The notes below the pieces were generated by a model. It saw nothing but the letters and a program-made list of their open reading frames with translations, was not told the DNA's origin and did not search any database. The translations under genes were made by a program, and so were the position numbers. A stretch of 64,000 bases of DNA, from assembly GCA_037576195.1 (NCBI GenBank), contig CM075103.1, positions 34,556,723 to 34,620,722 of the forward strand, read 5' to 3'. The stretch comes from Phytoseiulus persimilis (taxonomy: Eukaryota; Arthropoda; Arachnida; Mesostigmata; Phytoseiidae). Positions 27,013 through 39,000 of this stretch are shown here, in pieces. Within the stretch, counting starts at the first letter, position 1, and every line of letters starts with the position of its first letter.

Positions 27013-27257
27013 GCTCGTGCCACCTCTTCGCACCCCGGAACGCGGAGTCGGCCGCAAGAATTCTCAACGAGCTGAGCTCGGCGACGTGGTGGCTTACGAA
27101 GCGCGAACACCAGGTGATAATGAAGATAATGCTGGAACAGATGATGATTCGAATCTTCTCCGAGACCCAGAAGGGCAACCCGGGCGGATGGAAAGAGGGT
27201 GCCTCGATTCTGCATGACTACATACATGGAGAGTCGGATGCCCGGTCAAGGGGCTGA
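27013..27257 (+). CDS. Possible terminal coding exon of an unrecognised gene
   Basis: After a GTGTTTAG acceptor, an open frame of about 81 codons runs to TGA at 27255-27257. It contains protein-like stretches such as ILNELSSATWWLTKREHQV and GNPGGWKEGASILHDYI, with an amphipathic helix-like middle, while the antisense frames are less plausible. It opens in phase 1, so an upstream + exon is required. A + frame at about 26556-26765 is protein-like, but I could not join it. I do not recognise the protein. Confidence 0.25.
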
Positions 27258-30200
27258 TATCACCATCTGCATTGCTATGGACCATCTGAGTAGCCGGCCG
27301 TCGTTTCCTGTGGCCCGTTCTCATTTCGATTTCCGCGGAAAATGGGAACGGCGGGTCCCCCTTTCTCGTTTCTGGGTGAATTTCACGCATCCGAAGTGTG
27401 TCAGAGGACACATTTCTCTTCCGCGCGATTTTGTCGCAAATCATTAATTTTCTTGCTGGCCCTTAGCTCGAAACCTACATCTCCCTCCTGGGGTAGACTT
27501 TCATATCAGAGGGTCTGAAGAGTCATATCGATGCTCCGATCGTCTCTCGGAGCTGAATATTGTCTACTTGATGCGTCGAAGCGTTGCCTAGCAGGTGGAG
27601 ATGTGCCATGTCTTCCTGTGCCGTCTACATTTTCGAATGAATGAATCGGGTGAACTGAATTCTCTCGAGCCTGACCAGTGAAGAGGAATCTCTCGTTACT
27701 CATGGGGAGACCCGTTATCTTTCGTACGGAAACAAGGGTCTGAAATTTGTTACTGATCTCCTGAGTATAACTCGTCGCTTTCCGGTGAGTTTATCAGACG
27801 GCCTTTCTCCTCCATATGACATCGAGAGACATTCGTCAGAAAACTCTCAAGCCATTGGTCGCGGAGTTGAGCTTCGAGCATGGGCCGATTCGTGTGTATA
27901 CACATCTGTAAAATGCCACAGATCGGAGTGTCCCCGTGCAGGCGATACGGACGAGTATCAAGCCGGACAGTGTGACAACGGTCCTGGTTTGCATCCGACG
28001 AGATGCGAGACTTTGGAATTTTCGCGGTCGACCGCGCCAAATTCTGCGTTATCGTCAACGGATGGGGGTGAATTTGCTCGAATGAAGACACCTTCAGCGT
28101 ATATTGACGCATCGTTTTGCGTATTCGGGTCACGCACAACGTGAAGTCATCACGTCGAAGTTGTTCCGGCCTTCCCTCAGCTGCAATGAGACTCGGCTTG
28201 CGGATGATTCCGTCCTGAAACCACAAGGAGGCTTCCTCACGAGGACTTCTATGAAGCTCATCATCTAGTTTCAGCGGAATCAAATGCAAATCCTCGAGAG
28301 TAGGGATGAATCATTGGAGGCACTGGAAATCAGCATCTCTCCGTCCGACTGCTGGAGAAAACTCGTTCATAGCCTCTTGACTCTATGTCGACATCATATG
28401 TGTTGCGGGGTTTGCGTTGCCTCAAAATCCGCGACCAGCATGAAGAAGCTCTGAAGTTTCGGAACAGCATGCACAAGGCCCCCAAAGGTCATCGGATATT
28501 CAGCTCAGTGGTGTCGTTCTGAAGTCCATTTCGTAGCTCCATTCATTGGACGTACGCTTTTCCGCATAGGAGGGTGTCGGGACGAACATCCATTTGATCT
28601 CCCTGGGGAGCAATAGAATTGCAGAGGTGTCCAAACGCGCAACGGCTCCGAGTTGGAGAAGACCGACGATAGCCAGGAAGTACCTCCTGATAAAGCTCGA
28701 GGGCGCCTACGTAAAGCGACGGTTTCGCTATTTTTCCCGGGAAGTTCACGTAAACTACTCCGCGTCCGGTTATGGATGAGCCTATTCATTTTCTTCTTAG
28801 TGTCGTCGACATCACCTCTGATTGCGCTCAGTGCTGTAAGCTCGCTGGGTGGTTGGCAGTACGTGGAAAGAGGTTCCCTGAGCGAGGCTCCATTTGTGTC
28901 GTGTTGGACCCCACATGCAACGAGTTCTCTTGGAAAAAACACACGATTGGACTCAGCGCGACACAACATGGGAGTCCGAGAACTCCAATGAGATGCGATC
29001 CGATCGGACTCGACAACGTGATAGCTGAGATCCGTACGCTCGCGTCAAAACTGGCTCCATTAGGCCTAATGGTTTCCGAATCCGTGGACTCGAACGCTTT
29101 GAACTGCTTGAGTTATCAAATTCAACATCGCAGTTTCCGGGAACGCTATCGGGACCTTGGGCCCAACGAGAACTCCTGCTGATTCTCAAAAAAATTGTTT
29201 TAGGCGGGCAGTGGCGATCTTGGACCAGGTCGAACTGGTTGCATCCAAGCAGAGTTGAAACTTTTCTTCCAACTGGCTCATTGTTGTCTCCCGCAGACGC
29301 TCCGGATAACGGGAGGTACTCGGCGCTTGCCGCTTTGGGTGAACTATTCAGATAAAGCGGAACACTTGCCACGGCAGCAACTGAAGCGGGGCCCGATTGA
29401 GCCGGCGCTTCGCAAACAAACATCGGATGGTCCCCATCGAGGGACGCGGTGTTGTATCGAACCCAACAAACGAACTCGTTCTCTCCGCTTTTCAGATATT
29501 GGAAAGTCGATCAAAGCGGGTCTGAAATTCGCCCTCTGGCTCCGCCCAAGGGGTGTCGAATCACTGCCAAGAGTTGAACCTCGCCATTCGCTGTTCGCAG
29601 CAAAAACTACCACTTCGTGGCTTGCTCGTTCAGTGTCTGTAGAGAATTGTTGGCTCTGCAGCGTCGCAATGAGAATTTCTGAGACAAGCTTCTCTGTACG
29701 ACGTCGTTCTCAACGCGGGGCCAGTCCTCCCTCGAATAGAGACCGGGGCCCGATGCCGAATGCACCCGAGAACGGCGGGCGATCGAAGAATCAGAAACGG
29801 AGATGAGGCAGAGCGCGCAGGTAGAGATTAGCCTTGAACCGAAGAAGTTCTCTCGAGCACCGAATCGATCTCAATTCCGTCATTCCGGATGAAAGCTAAA
29901 CCCCCACGACCATCGCGGCTCTAAAACCGAGAAAACTCCAACGAGAGGACACGTTCTCCGAACCGGGCACTCCATTTTGGACGACACTGCGACCGTCGTC
30001 TCAGCTGGTATTAAAACAACTAAAACGAAAAGAACGATCCTAGAACTCCAAAAATGAGGAACGCTCCAGATGTCGAAACTTGCATGGTAGTCCATAGCAG
30101 TGTTCTCCAACGGGGTCGGCCTCGACCCCCTTGGCGACCGGCTAGTTGGAGGCAAAGTTGAGAAACACTGGTATTTAGGAAGTAGTTTTCTCCCGACATG

Positions 30201-33006
30201 GGATGTGAGAAAAACGGGAGATTCCTTGGATACCACACATCTCGCGTGAGCTTCCTCTCCCTTGAGCCATCCTGGCTGAGCTTCATTCATCTCCAACATG
30301 CGTTGCGGGGATGCTCTAATTCGCCGGGCACCTCCCTCAGCCGCGGTTCTCGACCGGAGTTTGGAAAAACCCTACAATCAGAGATATCGGGCTGATTCCA
30401 AATTGAGCCGGACATGGTCCAGCCTGATTCCCCGCCGCACGCTTTGCTTGCTTGTATTGTGATGCTCCCCTGCTGCTCGAAAATGTTCATGATAGCCCCC
30501 GATCTGTCCGGATAGAATCTCTTATCTCTTCTCCGCACTGTGGACTCAAGTCCTGGACAGCTCTCATGACGGCCAACCAGTACATCAACGTCATGAGTGG
30601 GTATTTTCGGAGGGCAATCTCGTTGTGGGAAGTAGCTGATAGAAGTCCCAAATCAAACGCACAAAAGAGCTGTGTCTGATGCTGCTGCTCGAACATTTGC
30701 TCTCAGAAGCATATCTTGTGAGCGTTTCCGGCGAAATCAGACCGAAATCTTGAGTGAAGGGATGCTCTCGAGTTTCCGCGGACCCACGGCCCCATCGACG
30801 GAATGGGACGCTAACAAACGGGAATCGCGAGCAGAAATTTAATTTTGTTTTTGAGCTTGCCTTCTCGACCGAAAGTGACCCGATGTCGAAAGCAGATTCG
30901 ACCTTGGACGGAGCTCAGGTGTCTCGCTCGAATGGTCGGACGGCTTCTCGCTCCCGGGCTCCCTCGTTCCCCTCTCGTTGCGGAGCTTGACGAGGAATCC
31001 GGTGCTCTGCTCCACTTCTCATGTTTAAACTCGAACTCGAGCTCCGCGATCCCTGCGTTTCGGAGGTGGCAGGCAACCGACGTGAAATAGCGGCCGTGGA
31101 ATCGAGCTCACATCAGCTCAAACGACGGTACAGCGAGACGAGAGCGAGCCGGCGAAGGAAAAGAGTTTCTCCGTTTAATGAAACAATGCTCCTGTATAAG
31201 GAGCTCCGTTGGAGCTTTCGGGGCATCGAGGCAAAGCCCTTCCGAGCGCGTTCTCAAGGGGAACCTGTGTTCGATTCAGCGGAGCGCGATGAACACCACT
31301 AGTCGCGCTCGAGACTGCGTAGCCACAAAATCATCGGAACGATGTATCGATCGATAACTGCTGATGAGTCAGAAATAATGATTCTCCTGCGTTCCCGTCT
31401 TGTTATCTTCTCTTTCAGAAGAAAGTGCACAGATGTGCCACGCAGCAAGCACTTGTATATCGTCCGCCAAATCGATGAGCTAATGACCATGATGCCTCAA
31501 AAAGGAAAGTTTCCCGAGCGTGTTGGGAAGGAAACTCGTTGTTGAAGCCGCAGGACGCCTGAGACCGGAACATGGCGCACTCAAAGGAAGACTGAATGTC
31601 AGCCTGAATCCGGACTGGAATATCGAGCTGGGTTTCGCGTGATTCTTCAGAGCCGCTTTCGTCAATTTAAGAAACCTGCCAGCGAATATTGTTCTCAGGA
31701 GCAGCTCAGCAGAGAGTTTTCCAAACTCCCTGCGGCGCCTCCGTCGGAGTCAACAGCGCATTCGGAACCCTTGCGGAACCCTTACGGAGGAAATACTGAC
31801 TCGTTGAATCCGAATCGAAGAGTCAATAGCAAGAGACGGTGATGAATCAGCAAGACAAAGGAATCAATGAGAATGAGCGCTAGAGTCAGTGCCGAGTGGA
31901 ACGTGCCTCCGAGAGAACTTTCGCAAACGTTGCGGATGGAATCTGTCGGCGTCGATATGGACGGAGTTCTATTCTTCGTTCAAGGAATGAAACGTGATGG
32001 TCAGAGTGGTCACCTTCTTCGCCATTGGAAATTATTCTTCCAAGGGGCGGCTTGAACTCAAAGTGTGGCCGAGGAACCCCGTAGTTCCGCTAGATTCGGC
32101 TGCCTCTAATTTGGAGAACCTCGACTGTGTGGAACTACGAGCTTCCTTCATTGCGGCGCCGAGCGGGGCCCGCGTCCAAGAAGACAAAAGCACACGGCTT
32201 TTGTGACGGAAACTCGTATTCGAGATGACCTCTTGGAAACAGGCAACCAAATCTCCCTCTAACTAATCCCACCGGACTCGAGGAATCGTATCTTCGGAGC
32301 TAAATTTGAATCGACCGGAAGTGTCAACTACTATGTACCACTCACCTCCGAGCACAGAGGATCTGGCTTCAATGACGGCTTTCTCGGCGTCATATGGGGG
32401 AGCCGATTCGGCCTAGTCTCTATCATTCCGATAGCATTGATACCCGTACGAAAACGGAGTGAGCTATTCTGATTCGCCCGTGGATGGGCCAAGCCCTGGT
32501 TGGGACCTCCCTGTAATCCAGTGAGAATCGCAACAATAGGGAGCTCCGGGAATTCACATTCGAAACTCAGAAACCCGCTATTTCCGGAGAACCGCGAAAA
32601 GGCTGACCCGAAGCTTCAGAACAGGATTTAGAAGAATCTTATATCACCGAACCTGGTTATGCAGACTGATAGACTCATGCCGGGAATGATGGTTCGCCTG
32701 TTCAAGGGGGTCGGTAGGAGGAGCCGTGTTGCTTGGTGTTCAAAAACTCAAGAAGACCATCGACGATGAGCTGTCTCACTTCGAAACAAGAAAGTTGCGG
32801 GGTAACAGTAGTCCGTTGCTTGAGATGCCGAATCCCGCGATCCTCCGGCCGGAACTTCCCGAACAACTGATAGTTATTCTGTGAATGCTTCGCGCAAAAT
32901 ATCAGACGTGGAGAGCGAATCAGACGGATATTTCATGAGGAAGCCACCCTGAGAAAGTTATTGTTCGAAAACTTCCGACGATTGGTTGTTCCCAGTCCTG
33001 CACTTG

Positions 33007-33083
33007 GATGGGCGGCTTAGCTCAGTGAGTCGAACCATCTCGTGCGCTCACCCCGAGGTATTTCCGGCTCGAATCCTTGAGTT
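33007..33083 (+). other. tRNA-like internal promoter elements (tRNA relic or SINE head)
   Basis: TAGCTCAGTGAG resembles a pol III A box, and about 40 bases further on GGCTCGAATCC resembles a B box, at near-tRNA spacing. The acceptor, D and T stems do not pair well, so this is not an intact tRNA gene. It may be a decayed tRNA or the head of a SINE; chance is also possible. Confidence 0.25.
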
Positions 33084-36000
33084 GTCATACACTCGAGCGA
33101 TTTCACCAATCACTTGGCATTTTTTCCACTCAAATCCTCAGCGAAGCCTCGCTCCATTCGGTTCTAAGCCTAACGTATAAACTTCTCGATGTTGAATGGA
33201 CCTGGAAGAAGCTCGGAAGGATCGGAACACCGTTTTTTTTCTCTTGTGTAGCCCTCGCGTGTAGCCATGTCGGGGAAAGAGCGGGAAAATCGTCCCCCGC
33301 CGAACGAGTGTAGCTTCTCCAGCGGATTGCTCGATGAGCCCCAGATAGGGAGAAGGTTCCACGAACATGCTTCGCTCAGATTCTTCGCAGTCGAACGTCC
33401 CGAGAGCGGTGCGAGAAGCCCGATATGAGCAGAGTCAGTCGGGAAAGGATTCCAGAGACAGCTCAAATGTGACTTTGCCAGTGAATCAGCTGGTAACGAG
33501 GGCGTGGACTCCTGTCCGCTCGAACTCCGGAAGTTCTCGTTATTGCTCTGGACACAGGGTGCAGGAAAGGATGCCGAGCTCAGCAGGATCGTCTTCAAAG
33601 CTCCGATTCCGCGAAACAGCTGAATAATTCGCTCTCCAACTCGCCGCACAGTGACTTTCGAGAATACGTGACAGCGAGTTGAACGGTTGACAGCTTGGAT
33701 CTCGTATGTGCCCCGTTCGCGGAAACCCTCGGAAAATCTGGCCAGCTCTGCTGAGCGTCATTCAAAGCGAATCATCGGCTTGCGAGGGGAGCGGATCGTC
33801 TGGTATGGATTTATCCAGTGTTTCAGCTGTTTATCCGTTTTTTTTTCTGAAGCTCCGATCTAATGGCCGGCAAAGTTCTCTATCGGATTTCGATTCTCAG
33901 GAAGGAAAGTAGGAAGCCGGTCGACACCTGCTGCCGCCACACGCTTCAACTGGCTCGTTGCAGTGAGCCGTCCGGTAGCTCTGGGTGAGTCCAGCGGCTC
34001 CTCTCGTCCTCTGCTCAAAGCTGCTCAGCCCAGGAGACTGTCCCATTCAAATGCAACCGGCTCTGTGCGTCACCAACCGGTTTGGTTGAACTGCGGTGAG
34101 TCACCGCTCAGAGTTCGAACTCGCTCCCTGGGGGCGAATCACCGTGGCTCAAACACGGGTTTCTCGTAGATCAAATCCTCGGGCCGCCTCGAAAACTCCC
34201 CCATCGACTGCGAGGGAACGATTCAAGCGTCCGGCTCCGACAAGAGACGGAGCTCGAAGGTGAATGGACAAGACGGCTGATGATGGTCAACGAGATCCGA
34301 AAATCTAGATCTGAGTTCTCGATTTCCTGCTCACGAGATGACGATGTCAATCAATGTCAGCTTTGATTGAGTGTATGAGATGCCCTCGCCTGCGCATGTC
34401 GCACGTTCTCTCCAGAAAGTATAAGTTCACAATGAACTGTGGCCCTGCAGCCGTTGACCCTGTGTTGGGAGTCCGCCACGTCCTTTGTCGTCAAAGGTCC
34501 CGGGATCGCGTCGGATGACCCTCGGACGCAGTGGCAGGATTTGCTCCGGCTCGACTCGAGCCTGCTCGGCTCTATCGATCGACGTTTACGAGCGGAAGTC
34601 GAAGCGCAGCAGCTATTCCACCCAGAAGCCGCTCTGGCAGTGTCCGAAGACTCGGCACATCCTGCGCAGCGATGACTCGATGCTACGTTTACGCTCGTAG
34701 GAATGGAATTGCTCAGTGCCCAAGACCCCAACTCCTTTTTTCAGGCACAAACGAGTCCCGAGTCGAGTCATCGAGCTGCAAGAGCTCGGGTTCTGTCTCC
34801 TGCTCCGCGCTGAATCACGCTGTAACGCGATGGGCTTCGTTTCGGGAGGGTTTTTGGTGCGTGGAGGGGAGACGACAGACGAGGTCCTGTGAGTGACCTT
34901 AGCAAGACCAGCAGGCGGGAGGCTGTTTGCAAGACGAGTGAGAGGAGCTACAATTCTCTGAGGACATCGATGCACTCCCAACATCACAAACCCCCGTGAG
35001 AGTGCACGGGAAGCGAAGATCCTCGGCCGAACAACCAACCGGGCTGGCACGCCGGCAGACAAGCCACCCAAAACATTTTTCGGAGGCTCGAGCTCAACTT
35101 CATACTCATCTGTTCCCTCGCCGATTGCGGGCCGCGCTCACGTCCCCGGCAGGGGTCATTCATCCTTAAAATTTCCAGTTTCTTCCCTATCGAAGACATC
35201 GATTCGGAACATCCCCGCAGACCATTCAGCGAAATCAGCGTGAAATGAGAACAACCAGCCAGGCCGGGCGAAGTCGCTTTTGGGGGTGTGGGAAATCCCA
35301 GATCAGCGGCCACAGCGGCGGCCGACCAGTTCCAGGAAACCAGGACAACCAAGACGGGTTCGAGACCTGATAAATTTCGAAAGAGGAGAACCGGCCGGTC
35401 AAATGATCGTCAGACAGTGCGAGATGAATCGGTCGCCCGATCTAAGATTGAGACCGTTGCCGCCAGCTCGGATGGAGCAATAGATCGAGAAGAGCACGAC
35501 TTGAGAGTGATCAGCAAAGCCGAGGCGTCGAACTACGTCATTCAGTTACGGGTTACGTAGATGTTCCAAGTAGAGTCATGATTCTAATCCTGAAACGATG
35601 TTGAGAAACCAGCGCTGAACTTCCTCGAGTAAAGGAGAGATTGGCTGTTACAAACTGATAGGAAAATCAAGGATTCTGGAGAGACGCGAAAGCTGATAGC
35701 GGGCCGCTTGCTTCAATGGCTTGCCGCGGAGAGACGGCAAACCGCCCATAATCTCTGGACTCACTAGGATTGAAAGCAGCAGACCAGTACGGTCGGAAGG
35801 AGTTGGGTGTCTCCGATCAACCTGCCTCATGTGGTTCATTGAAACAGGACTGGACAGAAAAGGCGAGAAAAAATGGAAGGGGAGAGTGGGTTGTGATCAA
35901 AGTCGTCCGTTCAAACTCATCGCTCGGAGTCGACAGAGCCCCGTTCAGGTTGGTCCCTTGATTCACAACTAGCAAATGCATGGGCCAAGGTCCGGTCGCC

Positions 36001-39000
36001 GCTTATAGTTTTAACGCATACATCTGGCTTCATGCTTCCAATCTCGGACTCCTCTCGAAAAAGGTAACAAACAGATCACCAGAGTTGATGGTAGCAGAGC
36101 GGCTCAAGTTGCAGAGAGGGGCCTCCAGTGCAACGAGGAGGGCATAGCAAATCTGAGCCACGGGCACCTGCCTGGGCTGCGTTCTGGATAGGAATAAGAG
36201 GAGCCACGGAATCGATATAAAACACAAGAGAACAGTCATTCGCGGCACATGAGGTTGGGAAGAAGGTTGGAGACCGAGAGCTGGCGGCAAACTATAAAAG
36301 AAGGAACGGGGATAACAATGTGGAGGGGATGGAACGAAAATACAGGATCACGCGAAACGCTTCGAGACACTTGTTGAAGTTGGAAGAGGTAACTCGATCT
36401 GATCGGCTGGGCGAGTCGATTTTTCGAGAACCGGATAGTGAGACTGCGAAACGTCGCTGGAAATGCGTCCTGTAAGCAAGCATGGAGCGGTTAAGAAACC
36501 GGATCATGATGAATGGACAGGAAAAATGATGCTCAAACAAAGAATGGATGATCATCTGACGGCAGTTCGTGTGCAAAGCCTGGAAGCCATTCCTACTGTC
36601 GAGACGGAAAATGATGCGAGGATCCTCACCGGAACTTTTATTGGAGCCAATGAGCCAGAAGTGAGAACGATCCCAAGACAAAAATCAGCGGGAACAGCTT
36701 CGGAAGAAGGTAGGTTACCTGGAGCTGGCTGGAAAAACTCGACGCGATCGGACGGACCCGACTCAGCCAAGCGTTCAACTAACTCGAGCAGCGAAATATC
36801 GTCATGCAAATTTTCTGAGTGACCTCGTCAGAAATATCGCCCCGAGGATATGGGGCACGTATCGGATTACGGCCGAGATGCGGACGTTCCGATGATCGAC
36901 AAATCCAACTCGACCGAGGGCGACTTGAGCTCCTATCGTTCAATCAAGGTTCCCTCCGTCCTGTCCCACATGGGTACTAGGGTAAGAAGAGCAAACCAAT
37001 GGATTGGAGGGAAAGGAGTTCCAGCGAGGAGTTTTCAGATCGGTGAGACGAGAGAATGCCGTTTCGTTCATTCTTTTCGGCAATCGAGATGTCCCGCGAA
37101 CAACTCGCAGAGCTGATGTGTTGTTCCTCGGACTGCATGAGAGCCTACGATGAAATCAAGGTAGAATTCTCATGAGTTGATCTCGAAGACACTGGCATGG
37201 ACTCGAAATGAATAGTAAACGTAATCACGGATTACAGAAGCTAGAGGAATTTTCATCGGGAAAGTTGAGCTCGGCCTCAGACAAGGCAGTTCGCTGTCAT
37301 AGGCCCCGCTCTCTCTGCATACTGCAGAAATAGGGAGGAGAATTCTTTGAGCAAGGTGTAGATTCGAAGCGATAACACCCCAACAGCCAAACGACGGGAA
37401 TTCCGGCGATGTTGTTCGCAAACGATCTGGCCTCGATTTATTCGGAAACGAAGGTCCCTCTGGATAAGAAGTCAGGATCCGAAGTCGAGTCCCAGTAGAG
37501 CTCCAAACCGAGACAGAGCGCAATCTTGATTTTTAATAATGAGAATCCAGGAAAATGCATCTTTATGAATATGCGGCGAAGGAAAATATAGACGCGAGAT
37601 CAATCGGAGTTATCTCATGTAGTCGAGCCAATTTTCTCCCCGATCGTCAGGGAAATCTGGACAGGCCATGGAGTGGCCCATGGATCACCCAATTTTCGTG
37701 GACTTTCAACGAGTTCGAAACTCCCCAAATCGCAATTGAGGCATGTGTTGCGCCCACATTGACGCATCCATAACCGATCGCGAATGAACTCACAGCCGTC
37801 CCACAATCAGAGAAAACTCAAATGGGTGCGGATAGTTACGCTTCGGGTATCACAAGATACAGAGGAGCCAACGAATTCGTATCAGAGGAGAAGGGCTGGT
37901 CGAACTTTGAGCTGGGAGGAGCGCGAAGCGATATCCGGTATTTCGCCAGCGTTAACGCTATGCACCCGAATAGATGCTCGAGAATGGTATCGTCATCCAC
38001 GGCGGTATCGGTGCGGAAAGTACCATTGTGATGGCTCATTATCGATACACCCAGAGGAGGGAAGCCCACAATGGAACAATGTAAGGATGCGAGAGGATTA
38101 ACAGAGAAAGAGAAATAAGCCTGGAAACTGTGAGGGATATTTATCCGATTGAGTACTCACGTCACTCTTGAGCTCGTCAACGGACGAGAGAGTACCCCAC
38201 TTGCATAGGAGATGGCGGGCATGCTAACAACCCGGAAATACCCCTGTACATTTGAACGAATGCATCTCTGTGCAGAATGGAGCAGGAGTCATCATGTCAT
38301 GATCGAATGCACGCCAAATCATTCCGATGGAGAGACACTCCGGAAATTTTTGGGGTTCCGCCGAGATACATATCGTTGAGAAATGCGGGAAATGGAGAGT
38401 CTACTGCAGATGTGGGAAGACCCGGACGGTCCTCTGAGAAATCGCCGCTCATCATTTTCCGCCAAAGAGTGGATGGGACAATAATTCCAAACCTATACCC
38501 ATACTATACCAATATCGCGACGAGCACCTGAGACAGTGGTCGTGGCGATCTTTGAGTCTCAAGGTGCAAAGCAAGAGGACGACCGTGACGTGTGAGCTCG
38601 CGAACATCCAGATGAATGCTCGCGTGCTCGGGACACACAAGCCCAGTATGCCAGTGTCTCTGTTGGCCCAAGGAGAATGGTTGCGCAGAAAGCGAGGCAG
38701 GCAGAGCGGCACACGTATGCCATCTCCGCAACAACATTCATCTAGAGCGTTGACAAGTCTTAAGCAACGTCTAGGCCTGATAAAAGTCCATGACGCTCGG
38801 GCGGAGCACTGGTTCCGCGGGTGAGACAATTAATAAAGTCAGCCGTGGGTTGATCAGCAATCGGACGATCGTTTCAACAGAGATTCAGAGGGGCACGAGA
38901 ACAGCGAACCGATGAGGGAGCCACGAGGGCGTATTCGCGGTGGCTCAACATCGGGGATGTCCAACGACGACTTCGTCTCTAAACACAGGGTTGAGCATCG

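Noticed and set aside
27750-28289. Minus-strand open frame of 179 codons
   Set aside because: It shows no family motif, and the + strand has an equally open frame with a good acceptor at 27937, so neither can be preferred.
29255-29806. + strand open frame of 183 codons
   Set aside because: Arg/Ser-rich in a balanced-GC region, open on both strands, without splice context or motif.
31530-31642. Frame with LKGRLNVSLNPDWNIEL, reminiscent of lipoprotein or beta-sandwich proteins
   Set aside because: Only one short piece; no neighbouring exons of such a family could be chained to it.
33170-33649. Minus-strand open frame of 159 codons
   Set aside because: No motif; Ser/Pro-rich composition typical of chance frames here; the opposite strand is equally open.
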